Of a stretch of DNA of 64,000 nt, positions 28,042 through 38,398 are shown one piece after another. Position numbers and translations under genes: made by a program. The stretch covers positions 124,001 through 188,000 of the forward strand of contig CAIMLR010000027.1 in the NCBI GenBank assembly GCA_903842345.1, in the 5' to 3' direction. Position 1 is the first letter of the stretch, and every line of letters starts with the position of its first letter. Source of the stretch: an uncultured Myxococcales bacterium (GTDB lineage: Bacteria; Myxococcota_A; UBA9042). The notes below the pieces were generated by a model, which was not told the origin of the DNA, ran no database searches, and worked only from the letters and a program-made list of their open reading frames with translations.

Positions 28042-29739
28042 TTACGACAGCTTCAGGTCGCCGAACTTCTCGCGAACGAGGTCGCCGATGGTCGTCGGAC
28101 CAGCAGCGGCGGGCTCGTAGCTGTAGTCGTCGTCATCCTGGCCAACGCGCTTGATCGAGAGACCGAGCTTGCGTTCTTCCGGGATGATCGAGATGACTTT
28201 CACCTTGGTCTTGTCGCCTTCTTTCAGAGCGTTGTGGATGTTCTCCACTTTCTCTTCGGCGATTTCCGAGATGTGCAGGAAGCCTTCGATGAAGTCGTCG
28301 AGTTCGACGATGGCGCCGAAGTCGAGGATCTTGGAGACCGTGCCCTCATGGACCGAGCCACGCGGGTACTTCTTGGGGACGTCATTCCACGGGTCAGCCG
28401 ACATCTGCTTGATGCCGAGCGAGAAGCGCTCCTTCTCCGCGTCGATGTTGAGGACAACCGCCTCGACTTCATCGCCCTTCTTGAAGATATCCTGCGGGTG
28501 CTTGACCTTGTGCGACCAGGACAGGTCGGTCACGTGGCAAAGGCCGTCGATACCGTCTTCGATGCCGATGAAGATGCCGAAGTTGGTGATGTTGCGAACA
28601 ACACCCTTGACCTTCGTGCCCACCGGGTAGGTGCTCGCGAGCACGTCCCACGGATTCTGCTCAATCTGCTTCATGCCCAGCGAGATGCGCTTGCCGCGGG
28701 AGTCGATCTCGAGGATCTGCGCTTCCACTTCGTCGCCCAGCGAGAGCACCTTGGACGGGTGCTTGACGCGCTTGGTCCAGGACATTTCGCTGATGTGGAT
28801 GAGGCCTTCCACGCCGCCTTCCAGCTCGATGAACGCGCCGTAGTCGGTCAAGGAGACGACCTTGCCCTTGACGCGCTGGCCAATGGCGTAGCGCGCTTCG
28901 ATGTTCATCCACGGATCTTCGCTGTTCTGCTTCAGGCCCAAGGAAACGCGCTCGCGATCGGCGTCGTACTTGAGGACCTTCACTTTCACTTCCTGGCCCA
29001 CTTCAAAGAGTTCCGACGGGTGGTTGACCCGCGCGTAGCTCATGTCCGTGATGTGCAAGAGGCCGTCGATGCCGCCCAGGTCGATGAACGCGCCGTATTC
29101 GGTGATGTTCTTGACGATACCGTCAACAACCATGCCGACTTCCAGCTTGTTCAGGGTCTGGCTCTTCAAGGCCTCGCGCTGCTTCTCGAGCAGGGCGCGA
29201 CGCGACAGCACGATGTTGCCGCGCTTCTTGTTGAACTTGATGACCTTGAAGTGGAAACGCTGGCCGATGTACTTCTCCAGGTTGCGCACGGGGCGCAGAT
29301 CCACCTGGGAGCCGGGCAGGAACGCCTTGACGCCGATGTCGACCGTGAGGCCGCCCTTGACGCGCGCCGTGATGACGCCTTCCACCAGTTCTTCGTTCTC
29401 GCAAGCTTCGGCGATTTCGTCCCAGATCTTCAGGCGGTCAGCCTTCTCCTTGGACAGTTCGACGAGGCCGTTGTCGTTCTCACGGTTCTCAACGTACACG
29501 TCGATTTCGTCGCCGGCCTTGACCGTAACGACGCCATCCATGTCAATGAATTCCTGAACAGGAATCTGACCTTCAGACTTGTACTTGATGTCGACGATAA
29601 CAAAATCTTTGTTCACCGACAGGACGGTGCCGCGGACGATCTCGCCCTCCAGGACATTTTGCTGCTTTTCCCAATCAAGGAACGCTGCTTCAAAGTCCAG
29701 GTCTTCAGCAAATCCCATGGTGTTGTCTTGCTCTGCCAT
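28042..29739 (-). CDS. rpsA: 30S ribosomal protein S1
   Basis: 565 residues from ATG 29739, preceded by AAGGA; the longer frame to 29769 lacks a ribosome site. Six S1 RNA-binding repeats are visible, e.g. GEIVRGTVLSVNKDFVIVDI, EGVITARVKGGLTVDIGVKA, VDGIVKNITEYGAFIDLGG and later KGVVRNITNFGIFIGIEDG. S1 helps the small subunit engage mRNA, especially messages with structured or weak ribosome sites. That is relevant here, where several genes lack Shine-Dalgarno sequences. It has its own promoter and a 5' hairpin. cmk, its common neighbour, is not present. Confidence 0.97.
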   Translation of the reverse strand: MAEQDNTMGFAEDLDFEAAFLDWEKQQNVLEGEIVRGTVLSVNKDFVIVDIKYKSEGQIPVQEFIDMDGVVTVKAGDEIDVYVENRENDNGLVELSKEKADRLKIWDEIAEACENEELVEGVITARVKGGLTVDIGVKAFLPGSQVDLRPVRNLEKYIGQRFHFKVIKFNKKRGNIVLSRRALLEKQREALKSQTLNKLEVGMVVDGIVKNITEYGAFIDLGGIDGLLHITDMSYARVNHPSELFEVGQEVKVKVLKYDADRERVSLGLKQNSEDPWMNIEARYAIGQRVKGKVVSLTDYGAFIELEGGVEGLIHISEMSWTKRVKHPSKVLSLGDEVEAQILEIDSRGKRISLGMKQIEQNPWDVLASTYPVGTKVKGVVRNITNFGIFIGIEDGIDGLCHVTDLSWSHKVKHPQDIFKKGDEVEAVVLNIDAEKERFSLGIKQMSADPWNDVPKKYPRGSVHEGTVSKILDFGAIVELDDFIEGFLHISEIAEEKVENIHNALKEGDKTKVKVISIIPEERKLGLSIKRVGQDDDDYSYEPAAAGPTTIGDLVREKFGDLKLS

Positions 29740-29833
29740 TTCCAATCCTTTTGTGTCCGCCGTTCGCACGTCCGCTGGCCAATCTGGCCATTGCGGCGTT
29801 TCCGTTGTTCAAAGTTCGCGAAGCAGGCGCATT

Positions 29834-29849
29834 CCTTGCCGAGGCAAGG
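29834..29849 (-). promoter_or_regulatory. Perfect hairpin at the 5' end of the rpsA transcript
   Basis: CCTTGCC-TC-GGCAAGG on the minus strand is a perfect 7-bp stem with a 2-nt loop. It starts about 8 nt after the rpsA -10 box, so at or next to the predicted +1, and about 95 nt before the start codon. Confidence 0.6.
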
Positions 29850-29856
29850 GCGCAAG

Positions 29857-29884
29857 ATTCTACCCAAAACCGCTGAGAAGTCAA
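29857..29884 (-). promoter_or_regulatory. Strong rpsA promoter
   Basis: Minus strand: TTGACT (29884-29879), a 16-nt spacer and TAGAAT (29862-29857). The -35 box overlaps the last codons of the upstream ABC ATPase gene, so rpsA is an independent transcription unit. Confidence 0.8.
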
Positions 29885-30882
29885 GATGCGATCGGCAGTT
29901 GCGCGGCCCGGATCGCGATGGGACAGGCGACTTGGCGGGTCGGCAGCGCCGCGAGTTCTGGCGGCGACTGACGGCATTGCGGGATGGCAGACCGGCAGCG
30001 CGGATGGAAAGCGCAGCCTGACGGCGGCGCCAGCGGGCTGGGAATTTCACCGTCCAGCACCTGCAGCCCACGGGCGCGCGCGGCGATCGGATCATGCAGG
30101 GGCACGCTGCGCAGGAGCGCCTGCGTGTACGGGTGGAGCGGCGCATCGATGACGTCCCCGACCTGGCCTTGTTCCACCACGCGGCCGAGATACATCACGG
30201 CGACGCGGTCACACAGATGCGCCACGGCGCCGAGGTCGTGGGCGATAAACAGGTAGGAAAGTCCGCGCTGTTTGCGCAGATCGTCCAGCAGGTTGAGCAC
30301 CTGGGCCTGGATCGACACGTCCAGCGCGGAGATCGGCTCGTCCAGCACGATGAGCTCCGGATCGGTGGCCAGCGCGCGCGCGATCCCGACCCTCTGGCGC
30401 TGCCCGCCGGACAGTTCGTGCGGCCAGCGCAGCGCGAAGCTCGTGTCCAGCCCGACCTGATCGAGCAGCGCGCCCACCCGCCGCTGGAGTTCCGCGTGCG
30501 TCAGGCGCTCATGCACCCGCAGCGGCTCCGCCACCGCGTCGCCGATGCGCATCCGCGGATTGCACGAGGCTTCTGGATCCTGGAAGACCACCGTCATCCG
30601 TCGGCGGATCGCCTGCAGCTTCTGCCGCGGCCAATGGGTGATGTCCTCGCCGGCAAACTGCACGCGCCCGGTCGTCACGTCCTGCAGGCGGAGAAGCGCG
30701 CGCCCGGTTGTCGACTTGCCCGACCCCGACTCGCCAACCAGCCCGAGCGCCTCGCCCTTGTGGATGGCCAGGGACACGCGCTCCACCGCACGCACACGGG
30801 CGACTTCACGCGGCAGCAGCAGCCCGTCGCGCACCGGAAAGTGCACGCTCACGTCGATCAGTTGCGCGAGGAGTTCAGCCAT
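29881..30882 (-). CDS. Opp/Dpp-type peptide ABC transporter ATPase (OppF/DppF-like)
   Basis: 333 residues. It has Walker [16 protein letters not shown], a Q-loop FQDPEASCNPRM, the ABC signature LSGGQRQRVGIARAL, Walker B ELIVLDEPISALD and the H-loop FIAHDLG. The C-terminal oligo/dipeptide extension is present, with its Cys-containing GCAFHPRC...C motif. Such subunits energise uptake of oligopeptides or other small solutes (nickel, microcins). The start overlaps the preceding ATPase stop by 8 nt. No permease or binding-protein gene lies in the window. Confidence 0.92.
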   Translation of the reverse strand: MAELLAQLIDVSVHFPVRDGLLLPREVARVRAVERVSLAIHKGEALGLVGESGSGKSTTGRALLRLQDVTTGRVQFAGEDITHWPRQKLQAIRRRMTVVFQDPEASCNPRMRIGDAVAEPLRVHERLTHAELQRRVGALLDQVGLDTSFALRWPHELSGGQRQRVGIARALATDPELIVLDEPISALDVSIQAQVLNLLDDLRKQRGLSYLFIAHDLGAVAHLCDRVAVMYLGRVVEQGQVGDVIDAPLHPYTQALLRSVPLHDPIAARARGLQVLDGEIPSPLAPPSGCAFHPRCRSAIPQCRQSPPELAALPTRQVACPIAIRAAQLPIAS

Positions 30883-31882
30883 CGGCGCGCTCCGCCAGTT
30901 CCGCCAGTTCTGCGAGTTCCGCGTGGCGGAAGCAGCGCACCGTCCGGTCAGCGGCGAGCGTTTCTTCTGGCGGCCGCGTCGTCAGACACAAAGCTTGGGC
31001 AGAAGCGCACCGCGGCGCAAACACGCAGCCCGGCGGTCGCGCAGCGGGACTCGGCGGCGTCCCCGCGATCGCCTGCAGCCGGTGGCCGCGGCTCTCCGTC
31101 GCCGGGATGCTCGCCAGCAGCGCGCGCGTGTACGGGTGGCGCGGCGCGGCGAAAAGGTCGCCGACCGAAGCGCGCTCCACAACCAGACCGGCGTACAGCA
31201 CCGCCACGTCGTCCGCCATGTGCGCCACCACGCCCATGTCGTGCGTCACGAGCACCACCGCCATCCCCGTCTGCGCCTGCTGGTCGCGGATCAGCTGGAG
31301 CACTTGCGCCTGAATCGTCACGTCCAGCGCGGTCGTCGGTTCGTCGGCGAGCAGCACGTCCGGCTGGCACAGCAGCGCCATCGCGAGCACGACGCGCTGG
31401 CGCATCCCGCCGGACAGTTCATGCGGATAGGCGCGCATCCGCTGCGTCGGCGCGGAAATTCCCACGGCGTGCAACATCGCGATCGCGTGTGTCGCCGCCA
31501 GCGCGCGCGGCATCTTGCGGTGCACTTCCAGCACCTCCGTCAGCTGCGTGCCGATCCGCAGGTAGGGATTGAGCGACGTCATCGGATCCTGGAACACCAT
31601 CGCCACGCGATCGCCGTTGAGCGCGCGGCGCTGATCGGCGGGCAGGTTCAGCAGGTCGATGTCGCCAAGCCGAAGCGCGGTCGCCCGAACGGTCGCGCGG
31701 CGCGGGTCGAGCAGCCCCATTGTCGCGAGGATCGACACGGACTTGCCGCTGCCGCTCTCGCCGACGACGCAGAGCGTGCGGCCTTGGGCGACGCGCAGGG
31801 ACACGTCCTCGACCGCGGCGATGGGCCCGCGGTCGCTGGCAAAGGTCACAGCGAGGGATTCAACTTGCAGGGCTGGGGTCAC
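30875..31882 (-). CDS. Opp/Dpp-type peptide ABC transporter ATPase (OppD/DppD-like)
   Basis: 335 residues from GTG 31882, 2 nt after the previous stop. Motifs: Walker [17 protein letters not shown]-loop [15 protein letters not shown], signature [15 protein letters not shown], Walker [17 protein letters not shown]-loop VTHDMG. The C-terminal [15 protein letters not shown] segment matches the oligopeptide-type extension. With the next gene it forms the usual heterodimeric ATPase pair. The membrane subunits must be encoded elsewhere. The tight link to the upstream lipoprotein gene suggests co-expression with it. Confidence 0.92.
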   Translation of the reverse strand: MTPALQVESLAVTFASDRGPIAAVEDVSLRVAQGRTLCVVGESGSGKSVSILATMGLLDPRRATVRATALRLGDIDLLNLPADQRRALNGDRVAMVFQDPMTSLNPYLRIGTQLTEVLEVHRKMPRALAATHAIAMLHAVGISAPTQRMRAYPHELSGGMRQRVVLAMALLCQPDVLLADEPTTALDVTIQAQVLQLIRDQQAQTGMAVVLVTHDMGVVAHMADDVAVLYAGLVVERASVGDLFAAPRHPYTRALLASIPATESRGHRLQAIAGTPPSPAARPPGCVFAPRCASAQALCLTTRPPEETLAADRTVRCFRHAELAELAELAERADG

Positions 31883-31884
31883 GG

Positions 31885-33066
31885 CTACAGGTGCAGCCCC
31901 GGCGCGAGCGGCTTGGCCGACGGCTCTGGCGTGTCCGCGAGGTGCAGCCCCGACGGGGCGGCTGCGTCCAGATGCAGCGGCGCATCAAGGCCGATCTTGG
32001 TCGCCTCCGCCGCCGGTCCCGCCATCTGCACCTGAATCGACGTGTACAGCTGCGATCGCGCCGTGCACCGCTGGCCGCGATTCGTGCGCCCGCAATCGTC
32101 GCGCAATCCGTCGATGACCTGGATGACCTGCTCCATCGGCACGTCCGGATCGACGCGGATGGTCACGCTTGTGATCTTGGGCGCGGCCAGCCGCATCCGT
32201 TCAGCGAGCGCGATCAGCGACTCCACGATGTTGCCCATCACTTCCGGGTACGCCGGCTCGCCCTGCGCACGACCGATTTCCACGCTCACGCCAGACGCGC
32301 TGATCAGCACCGTCAACGCCGTCGCGTCCGACGGAAGGCCGCCCGGCACGCTCTCGCCCGGCTCGGCCGCCCGGCGCGCGGCGATCAGCGTCGGCGCATC
32401 CGGCAGCGCCGTGCCAATGCCAAGCGCGTCGACAAGCTCACCGTCCATGCTGCCCGTCGCCAGCTGCGGTTTGGCGCCCGCCGCGCGCAAGGCCGCCATC
32501 ACGGCCTCCACCGCCTGCCAATTCACCCGGCGATCCGCGATCACCGGCACGTCCTTGTCCTTGAAGCCCGCCGCCAGATCGACGAGCGCTTGCAGTTTGC
32601 CCTCGGCGATTTGGCCAGGCTCAAACCCAAATTGCGCGACCGTGCTCGGGTGCGCCGTCGCGTCCGCGGTGCAGGCTTCCGGCTTCTTGCTCGTGCAGTG
32701 AACCGGGGCGATCGCCTTGCCGTTCAGCCACACCTGGCCGCGGCCAATCAGCACCGCCGGGCCCGGCCACACGCGCGCGGGCGCGACGCTGCCCGCATCC
32801 GGATTGGCCGTCGGCGTAATGTCCTGCCACGGCAGCGGCAAGCGGGCATCGGACGTTGAACGCGCCGGCTGCACTTGCATGTCCTGCTCCAGGGATCCCA
32901 CGCGCTCCGTCGGCTGCGGCGGCACGTCGCCGCGCGGCGCGGTGTTGACCGGCCCGGGCTGGGCGTGTTTGTCCCCATCGTGGCGTTTGCAGCCCACCAC
33001 GAGCAACGAACCAGCGACTGCGAACGCCACGAGCGGCCGCAACGTCGAAACCATCGGCACTTTCAT
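31885..33066 (-). CDS. Lipoprotein with two ExbD/TolR-like periplasmic domains
   Basis: 393 residues from ATG 33066, with AGGGGGC upstream; the signal ends SLLVVGC (Cys22). After a His/Pro/Asp-rich linker, two regions each resemble the periplasmic domain of ExbD/TolR. The first is about residues 101-187 (QVWLNGKAIAPV ... VPVIADRRVNWQAVEAVMAAL). The second is about 225-350 (VSVEIGRAQGEP ... VTIRVDPDVPMEQVIQVIDGL). Each ends in the strand-helix pattern 'V.I..D..V....V..V.D.L'. The normal ExbD transmembrane helix with its proton-relaying Asp is absent. Several Cys lie near the end (LRDDCGRTNRGQRC). It is located between pdxA and two ABC ATPases. The ExbD assignment is by pattern only. Confidence 0.7.
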   Translation of the reverse strand: MKVPMVSTLRPLVAFAVAGSLLVVGCKRHDGDKHAQPGPVNTAPRGDVPPQPTERVGSLEQDMQVQPARSTSDARLPLPWQDITPTANPDAGSVAPARVWPGPAVLIGRGQVWLNGKAIAPVHCTSKKPEACTADATAHPSTVAQFGFEPGQIAEGKLQALVDLAAGFKDKDVPVIADRRVNWQAVEAVMAALRAAGAKPQLATGSMDGELVDALGIGTALPDAPTLIAARRAAEPGESVPGGLPSDATALTVLISASGVSVEIGRAQGEPAYPEVMGNIVESLIALAERMRLAAPKITSVTIRVDPDVPMEQVIQVIDGLRDDCGRTNRGQRCTARSQLYTSIQVQMAGPAAEATKIGLDAPLHLDAAAPSGLHLADTPEPSAKPLAPGLHL

Positions 33067-33133
33067 CTTTGCCCCCTGCGCTTTGCGCTTGGATCCGTAC
33101 TTTGCGCCCGTTGGCGCAGCGGTCAAGTCCCGG

Positions 33134-34204
33134 TTATTCCGATGCCCCGCCGCGCGGCACCGCGATGGCTTCTGCGCGCAAAAGCGCGTGGATCATGCTG
33201 GCTGCGTCCGCGAGGCCCTTGCCGGCGATGTCGTACGCCGTCCCGTGATCGGGCGAGATGCGCGGCACCGGGAGGCCGCACGTCAGGTTGTAGGCATCGT
33301 GGAAGTGGACCGTCTTCAGCGGGCCAAGCGCCTGATCGTGGTACATGCACAGCACCGCGTCGTAGCGGCCCGTGACGGCGCGATGGAAGACCGTGTCGGC
33401 GACGACCGGGCCCTCGACTTCCAGACCCAGCGCGCGCAGCTCCTGCACGGCGGGCTCGATGATGCGCTCTTCCTCATCGCCCAGCCGGCCGCCTTCGCCC
33501 GCATGCGGATTCAGCCCGCAGACCGCCAGCCGCGGCTCGCTGATGTCCAGCCAGCGCACAAGCGCATCCGCCGCCGCGAGCCCGCAATTGACGATCCGCT
33601 CGGTGGACAGCAGCGACGCCACATCGCGCAGGGGCACGTGCGTCGTCACGGGCACGACGCGCAGGCGCGGACCGGCGAGCATCATGGCAAAGCGCGGCGC
33701 CTTCAGCATGCCGGCGAGATACTCCGTCTGGCCCGGCGGCCGCGGCTGGATGTGGTCAAAGATGCCCTTGGGCACGGGACCGGTCACCATCGCGTCGATT
33801 TCGCCGCGCACGGCCGCTTGCGCCATCGCTTCCAGGGCAAAAAACGCCTGCTGGCGGCTCAAGAGGGTGCTCACACCGGGCTCAGGCACGGCGTTGCCGG
33901 GATCGCCGTCAGGACCCACGCCCACCAACGTCAGACCCGGCAGGCCCTTGCGCGGCGCCATGGGCACGCCAAATCGCTCCAGTGCCGCGCGCAGCCACGG
34001 CGCCAGATCGGCCGCGACGAACACGAGCAGCTCCACGCGGCGGTGCAAGTGGGTGTGCAGCAGCGCCTGGATCAGCACTTCCGGACCGATGCCCGCGGCG
34101 TCGCCCAGCGTCACGCCAATCCGCGCCACGCTCCCGTCGGCCTTGCGCGCCAATTGCCAGGAATCGCTTTCCACTCGGCCCATTCGCGTCCGTGAGACTG
34201 TCAT
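33134..34204 (-). CDS. pdxA: 4-hydroxythreonine-4-phosphate dehydrogenase PdxA
   Basis: Oxidises 4-phospho-hydroxy-L-threonine in vitamin B6 synthesis; its product is used by PdxJ (18467-19195). ATG 34204 has an ideal AAGGAG site and gives 356 residues. Signatures include VARIGVTLGDAAGIGPEVLI, MVTGPVPKGIF, the metal-binding His in VPVTTHVPLRDV, the GLNPHAGEGGRLGDEE loop and YHDQALGPLKTV. The conserved NPHAGE...E and YHDQ...K motifs are intact, so it should be active. Confidence 0.95.
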   Translation of the reverse strand: MTVSRTRMGRVESDSWQLARKADGSVARIGVTLGDAAGIGPEVLIQALLHTHLHRRVELLVFVAADLAPWLRAALERFGVPMAPRKGLPGLTLVGVGPDGDPGNAVPEPGVSTLLSRQQAFFALEAMAQAAVRGEIDAMVTGPVPKGIFDHIQPRPPGQTEYLAGMLKAPRFAMMLAGPRLRVVPVTTHVPLRDVASLLSTERIVNCGLAAADALVRWLDISEPRLAVCGLNPHAGEGGRLGDEEERIIEPAVQELRALGLEVEGPVVADTVFHRAVTGRYDAVLCMYHDQALGPLKTVHFHDAYNLTCGLPVPRISPDHGTAYDIAGKGLADAASMIHALLRAEAIAVPRGGASE

Positions 34205-34247
34205 CGACACTCCTTGCGCAGACCCGTATCGCATCGCGCGGCGCGGA

Positions 34248-34256
34248 TGCTACCAT
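34248..34256 (+). promoter_or_regulatory. Extended -10 box before the peptidase-MA-like gene
   Basis: TG-C-TACCAT (34248-34256) ends 8 nt before the ATG at 34265. There is no clear -35 (ATCGCA at 34228-34233 is weak) and no Shine-Dalgarno sequence, suggesting a leaderless message. Confidence 0.35.
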
Positions 34257-34264
34257 TGCCGGCC

Positions 34265-34981
34265 ATGCAGCGGAAACCTCTTGAACCGATCCAGACCGTC
34301 CCAACGCCCGCGCCGGGCCTCCTCCTGCATTTGCCGGCGGACATGGACGCGGCTACCCGCGCGTTCGTGCTGGATAATGTCGAAGCGCTGACGGAGCCGC
34401 TGCTGCCGTGGGGGCGTTTTCGCCAGCCGGTGCTGTTGCAGACCGTGGCGGATGCGGAAGCGCTGCAGGAGCGCCTTGTCCTGCCGTCCCACGCGGAGCT
34501 GCGGGCGATTGCCGGGCTGGACCGCGTGGTGTTCTGGCCGCCGGCCGATCCCGACGCGCTTCGCCTGCTTCTGGTGCACGAGTTGGCCCACGTCCAGTGT
34601 TTTCAGCGCTGTACGCCGCCGCACGGCCGCGTGCCGTACCTGCCGACGTGGTTTCGCGAAGGCCTCGCGCTGCATGTCGCCCACGGTCGGCCCGATCCGC
34701 TGGCGCGACGGCCCCTGGCGCGGCACCGCGATCTGGCGCTGCTGCCCAATGCCAATGACGCGCTTGTCGCCCGCGATCCGACCGCGACGTACGCGCTCGC
34801 GGCGCACATGTTCACGGCGTGGCATGATCGTTTTGGCACGGTGGGGCTGACGGGGCTGTATGCGGCGATGCGCCAGGGCCATCCGTTCGCCACGGCGTTT
34901 CAGCGCGCCTGCCAGCAGCGCCTCAATGAGTACGTGGAGCTGTGGCTGGCGGCGGTGCGGCGCGAGGCGAAGACCGCTTAG
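34265..34981 (+). CDS. Peptidase-MA-like zinc metallohydrolase
   Basis: 238 residues with no signal peptide or membrane helix. The zinc-binding HExxH motif is in LLVHELAHVQCFQ (about residue 113). The third ligand is likely the Glu in WFREGLALHVAHG, the gluzincin pattern of peptidase-MA / DUF4157-like proteins. The region after it is helical (MFTAWHDRFGTVGLTGLYAAM). The gene is convergent with frr (6-nt gap) and divergent from pdxA. A cytosolic substrate is unknown. Confidence 0.8.
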   Translation: MQRKPLEPIQTVPTPAPGLLLHLPADMDAATRAFVLDNVEALTEPLLPWGRFRQPVLLQTVADAEALQERLVLPSHAELRAIAGLDRVVFWPPADPDALRLLLVHELAHVQCFQRCTPPHGRVPYLPTWFREGLALHVAHGRPDPLARRPLARHRDLALLPNANDALVARDPTATYALAAHMFTAWHDRFGTVGLTGLYAAMRQGHPFATAFQRACQQRLNEYVELWLAAVRREAKTA

Positions 34982-34987
34982 CGGCGC

Positions 34988-35536
34988 CTAGACTTCCAGA
35001 ATCTCGGCTTCTTTCTCGATGATGAACTGGTCGATCCGCTTGCCGGCGCCGTCCACGAGATCCTGCACTTTCTTCTTGGCGCGTGTCACGTCGTCTTCCG
35101 GCATGTCCTCGACCATGTCGATCATGTCCATCGCGTCCCGCCGCCCGTTGCGCGTCGAGATCTTGGCCTCTTCGCCCAGGTGCTTGAGCATCTTGACCAT
35201 CTCACGGCGGCGATCGCCCGTCGGCGCCGGCACGGGCACCAGCACCACGTCCCCGCGGTTGGCCGGCGTCAGACCCAGATTGGCGGCGAGCAGCGCCTTC
35301 TCAATCGGTCCGCACATGTTGCGGTCCCACGGCTTGACCTGCAGCAGCCGCGCGTCGACGACGGAAATCGTCGCAACCTGCGCCAGCGGCGACTCGTTGC
35401 CGTAGTACTCGATCCGCACGCCGTCCAGCAGTCCCGCGTTGGCGCGCCCCGTCCGCAGCTTGTGGGTCTCGCGCTTGAAGGCGTCAAACGAGTGGTTGAG
35501 CTTGTCCTGCAGTTCTTCGAGAATTTCCTGTTCCAT
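34988..35536 (-). CDS. frr: Ribosome recycling factor
   Basis: Splits post-termination ribosomes with EF-G. The 182-residue length is close to the family norm of about 185. It shows the N-terminal helix LNHSFDAFKRETHKLRTGRA, the hinge region with GNESPLAQVATISVVDARLL, the WDRNMCGPIEKALLAANLGL stretch and RREMVKMLKHLGEEAKISTRN before the last helix. It lies 18 nt behind pyrH, the standard pyrH-frr order. Confidence 0.97.
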   Translation of the reverse strand: MEQEILEELQDKLNHSFDAFKRETHKLRTGRANAGLLDGVRIEYYGNESPLAQVATISVVDARLLQVKPWDRNMCGPIEKALLAANLGLTPANRGDVVLVPVPAPTGDRRREMVKMLKHLGEEAKISTRNGRRDAMDMIDMVEDMPEDDVTRAKKKVQDLVDGAGKRIDQFIIEKEAEILEV

Positions 35537-35554
35537 CTCGCCCTCGCTTCGTTC

Positions 35555-37574
<2,020 letters not shown>

Positions 37575-37643
37575 CAACCCACCTCGTGGATCGATGCTGC
37601 GCCGGCGATTCTCTCAGGTCAACAGGCGCTTGGCCGTTCTGAC

Positions 37644-38309
37644 TTACGCCAGACCCTGCGCCATGCGCTCCACTTCGGCGACGAAGTCGTCTTCTTTCTT
37701 GGCCAGGCCTTCGCCCAGCTCAAAGCGCGAGAAGCGCCGCACGACGATGTTCTCGCCGGTCTTCGCGACGCGTTCGGCCAGGAACTTGCCGACCGGCGTG
37801 CCTTTCTCGTCCTTGATGTACGCCTGTTCCAGCAGACAGATGTCGCCGTACCACGCGTTGAGCTTGCCCTCGGCGATCTTCGGCACCAGGTTTTCCGGCT
37901 TGCCCATCTCCCGAACCTGCTGCTCAAAGATGCTGCGCTGGTTGCGGAGCAGGTCCGACGGAATGTCTTCCTTGCGCACGTATTCCGGACGCATGGCGAC
38001 GATCTGCAGGCACAGGCTGCGCACGAGCTCTTCGAATTCCGGCGTGTTGGCGACGAAATCCGATTCGCAGTTCACTTCAATCAGCGCGCCCGACTTGCCG
38101 TCATGGTGCACGTAGCTGGACACGCGGCCTTCCACCGCCGTACGCCCCGCCTTCTTCTGCGCCGTAGCCAGCGACTTCTTCTGCAGGTACTCGGACGCGG
38201 CCTTCATGTCGCCGTTGCTTTCCGTCAGCGCCTTCTTGCAGTCGCCCATCGGGGCGCCGGTCGAATCGCGCAGTTCCTTGATCATCGTAGCCGTAATCGC
38301 GACAGTCAT
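37644..38309 (-). CDS. tsf: Elongation factor Ts
   Basis: Nucleotide exchange factor for EF-Tu. 221 residues, shorter than the E. coli 283-residue form but within the range of compact EF-Ts proteins. The N-terminal UBA-like domain TATMIKELRDSTGAPMGDCK and the core EGRVSSYVHHDGKSGALIEV with NCESDFVANT, the EF-Tu contact signature, are present. A GGAG site precedes the ATG. It is separated from rpsB by 89 nt. Confidence 0.96.
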   Translation of the reverse strand: MTVAITATMIKELRDSTGAPMGDCKKALTESNGDMKAASEYLQKKSLATAQKKAGRTAVEGRVSSYVHHDGKSGALIEVNCESDFVANTPEFEELVRSLCLQIVAMRPEYVRKEDIPSDLLRNQRSIFEQQVREMGKPENLVPKIAEGKLNAWYGDICLLEQAYIKDEKGTPVGKFLAERVAKTGENIVVRRFSRFELGEGLAKKEDDFVAEVERMAQGLA

Positions 38310-38398
38310 GGTGTTCTCCAGGTCGGGACGCCAGTTGCTGGCTATCCCTCGTCAAAAAATGAATGTGTCAGGAATCGCAGGTACCGGAGCGGTCAGGC

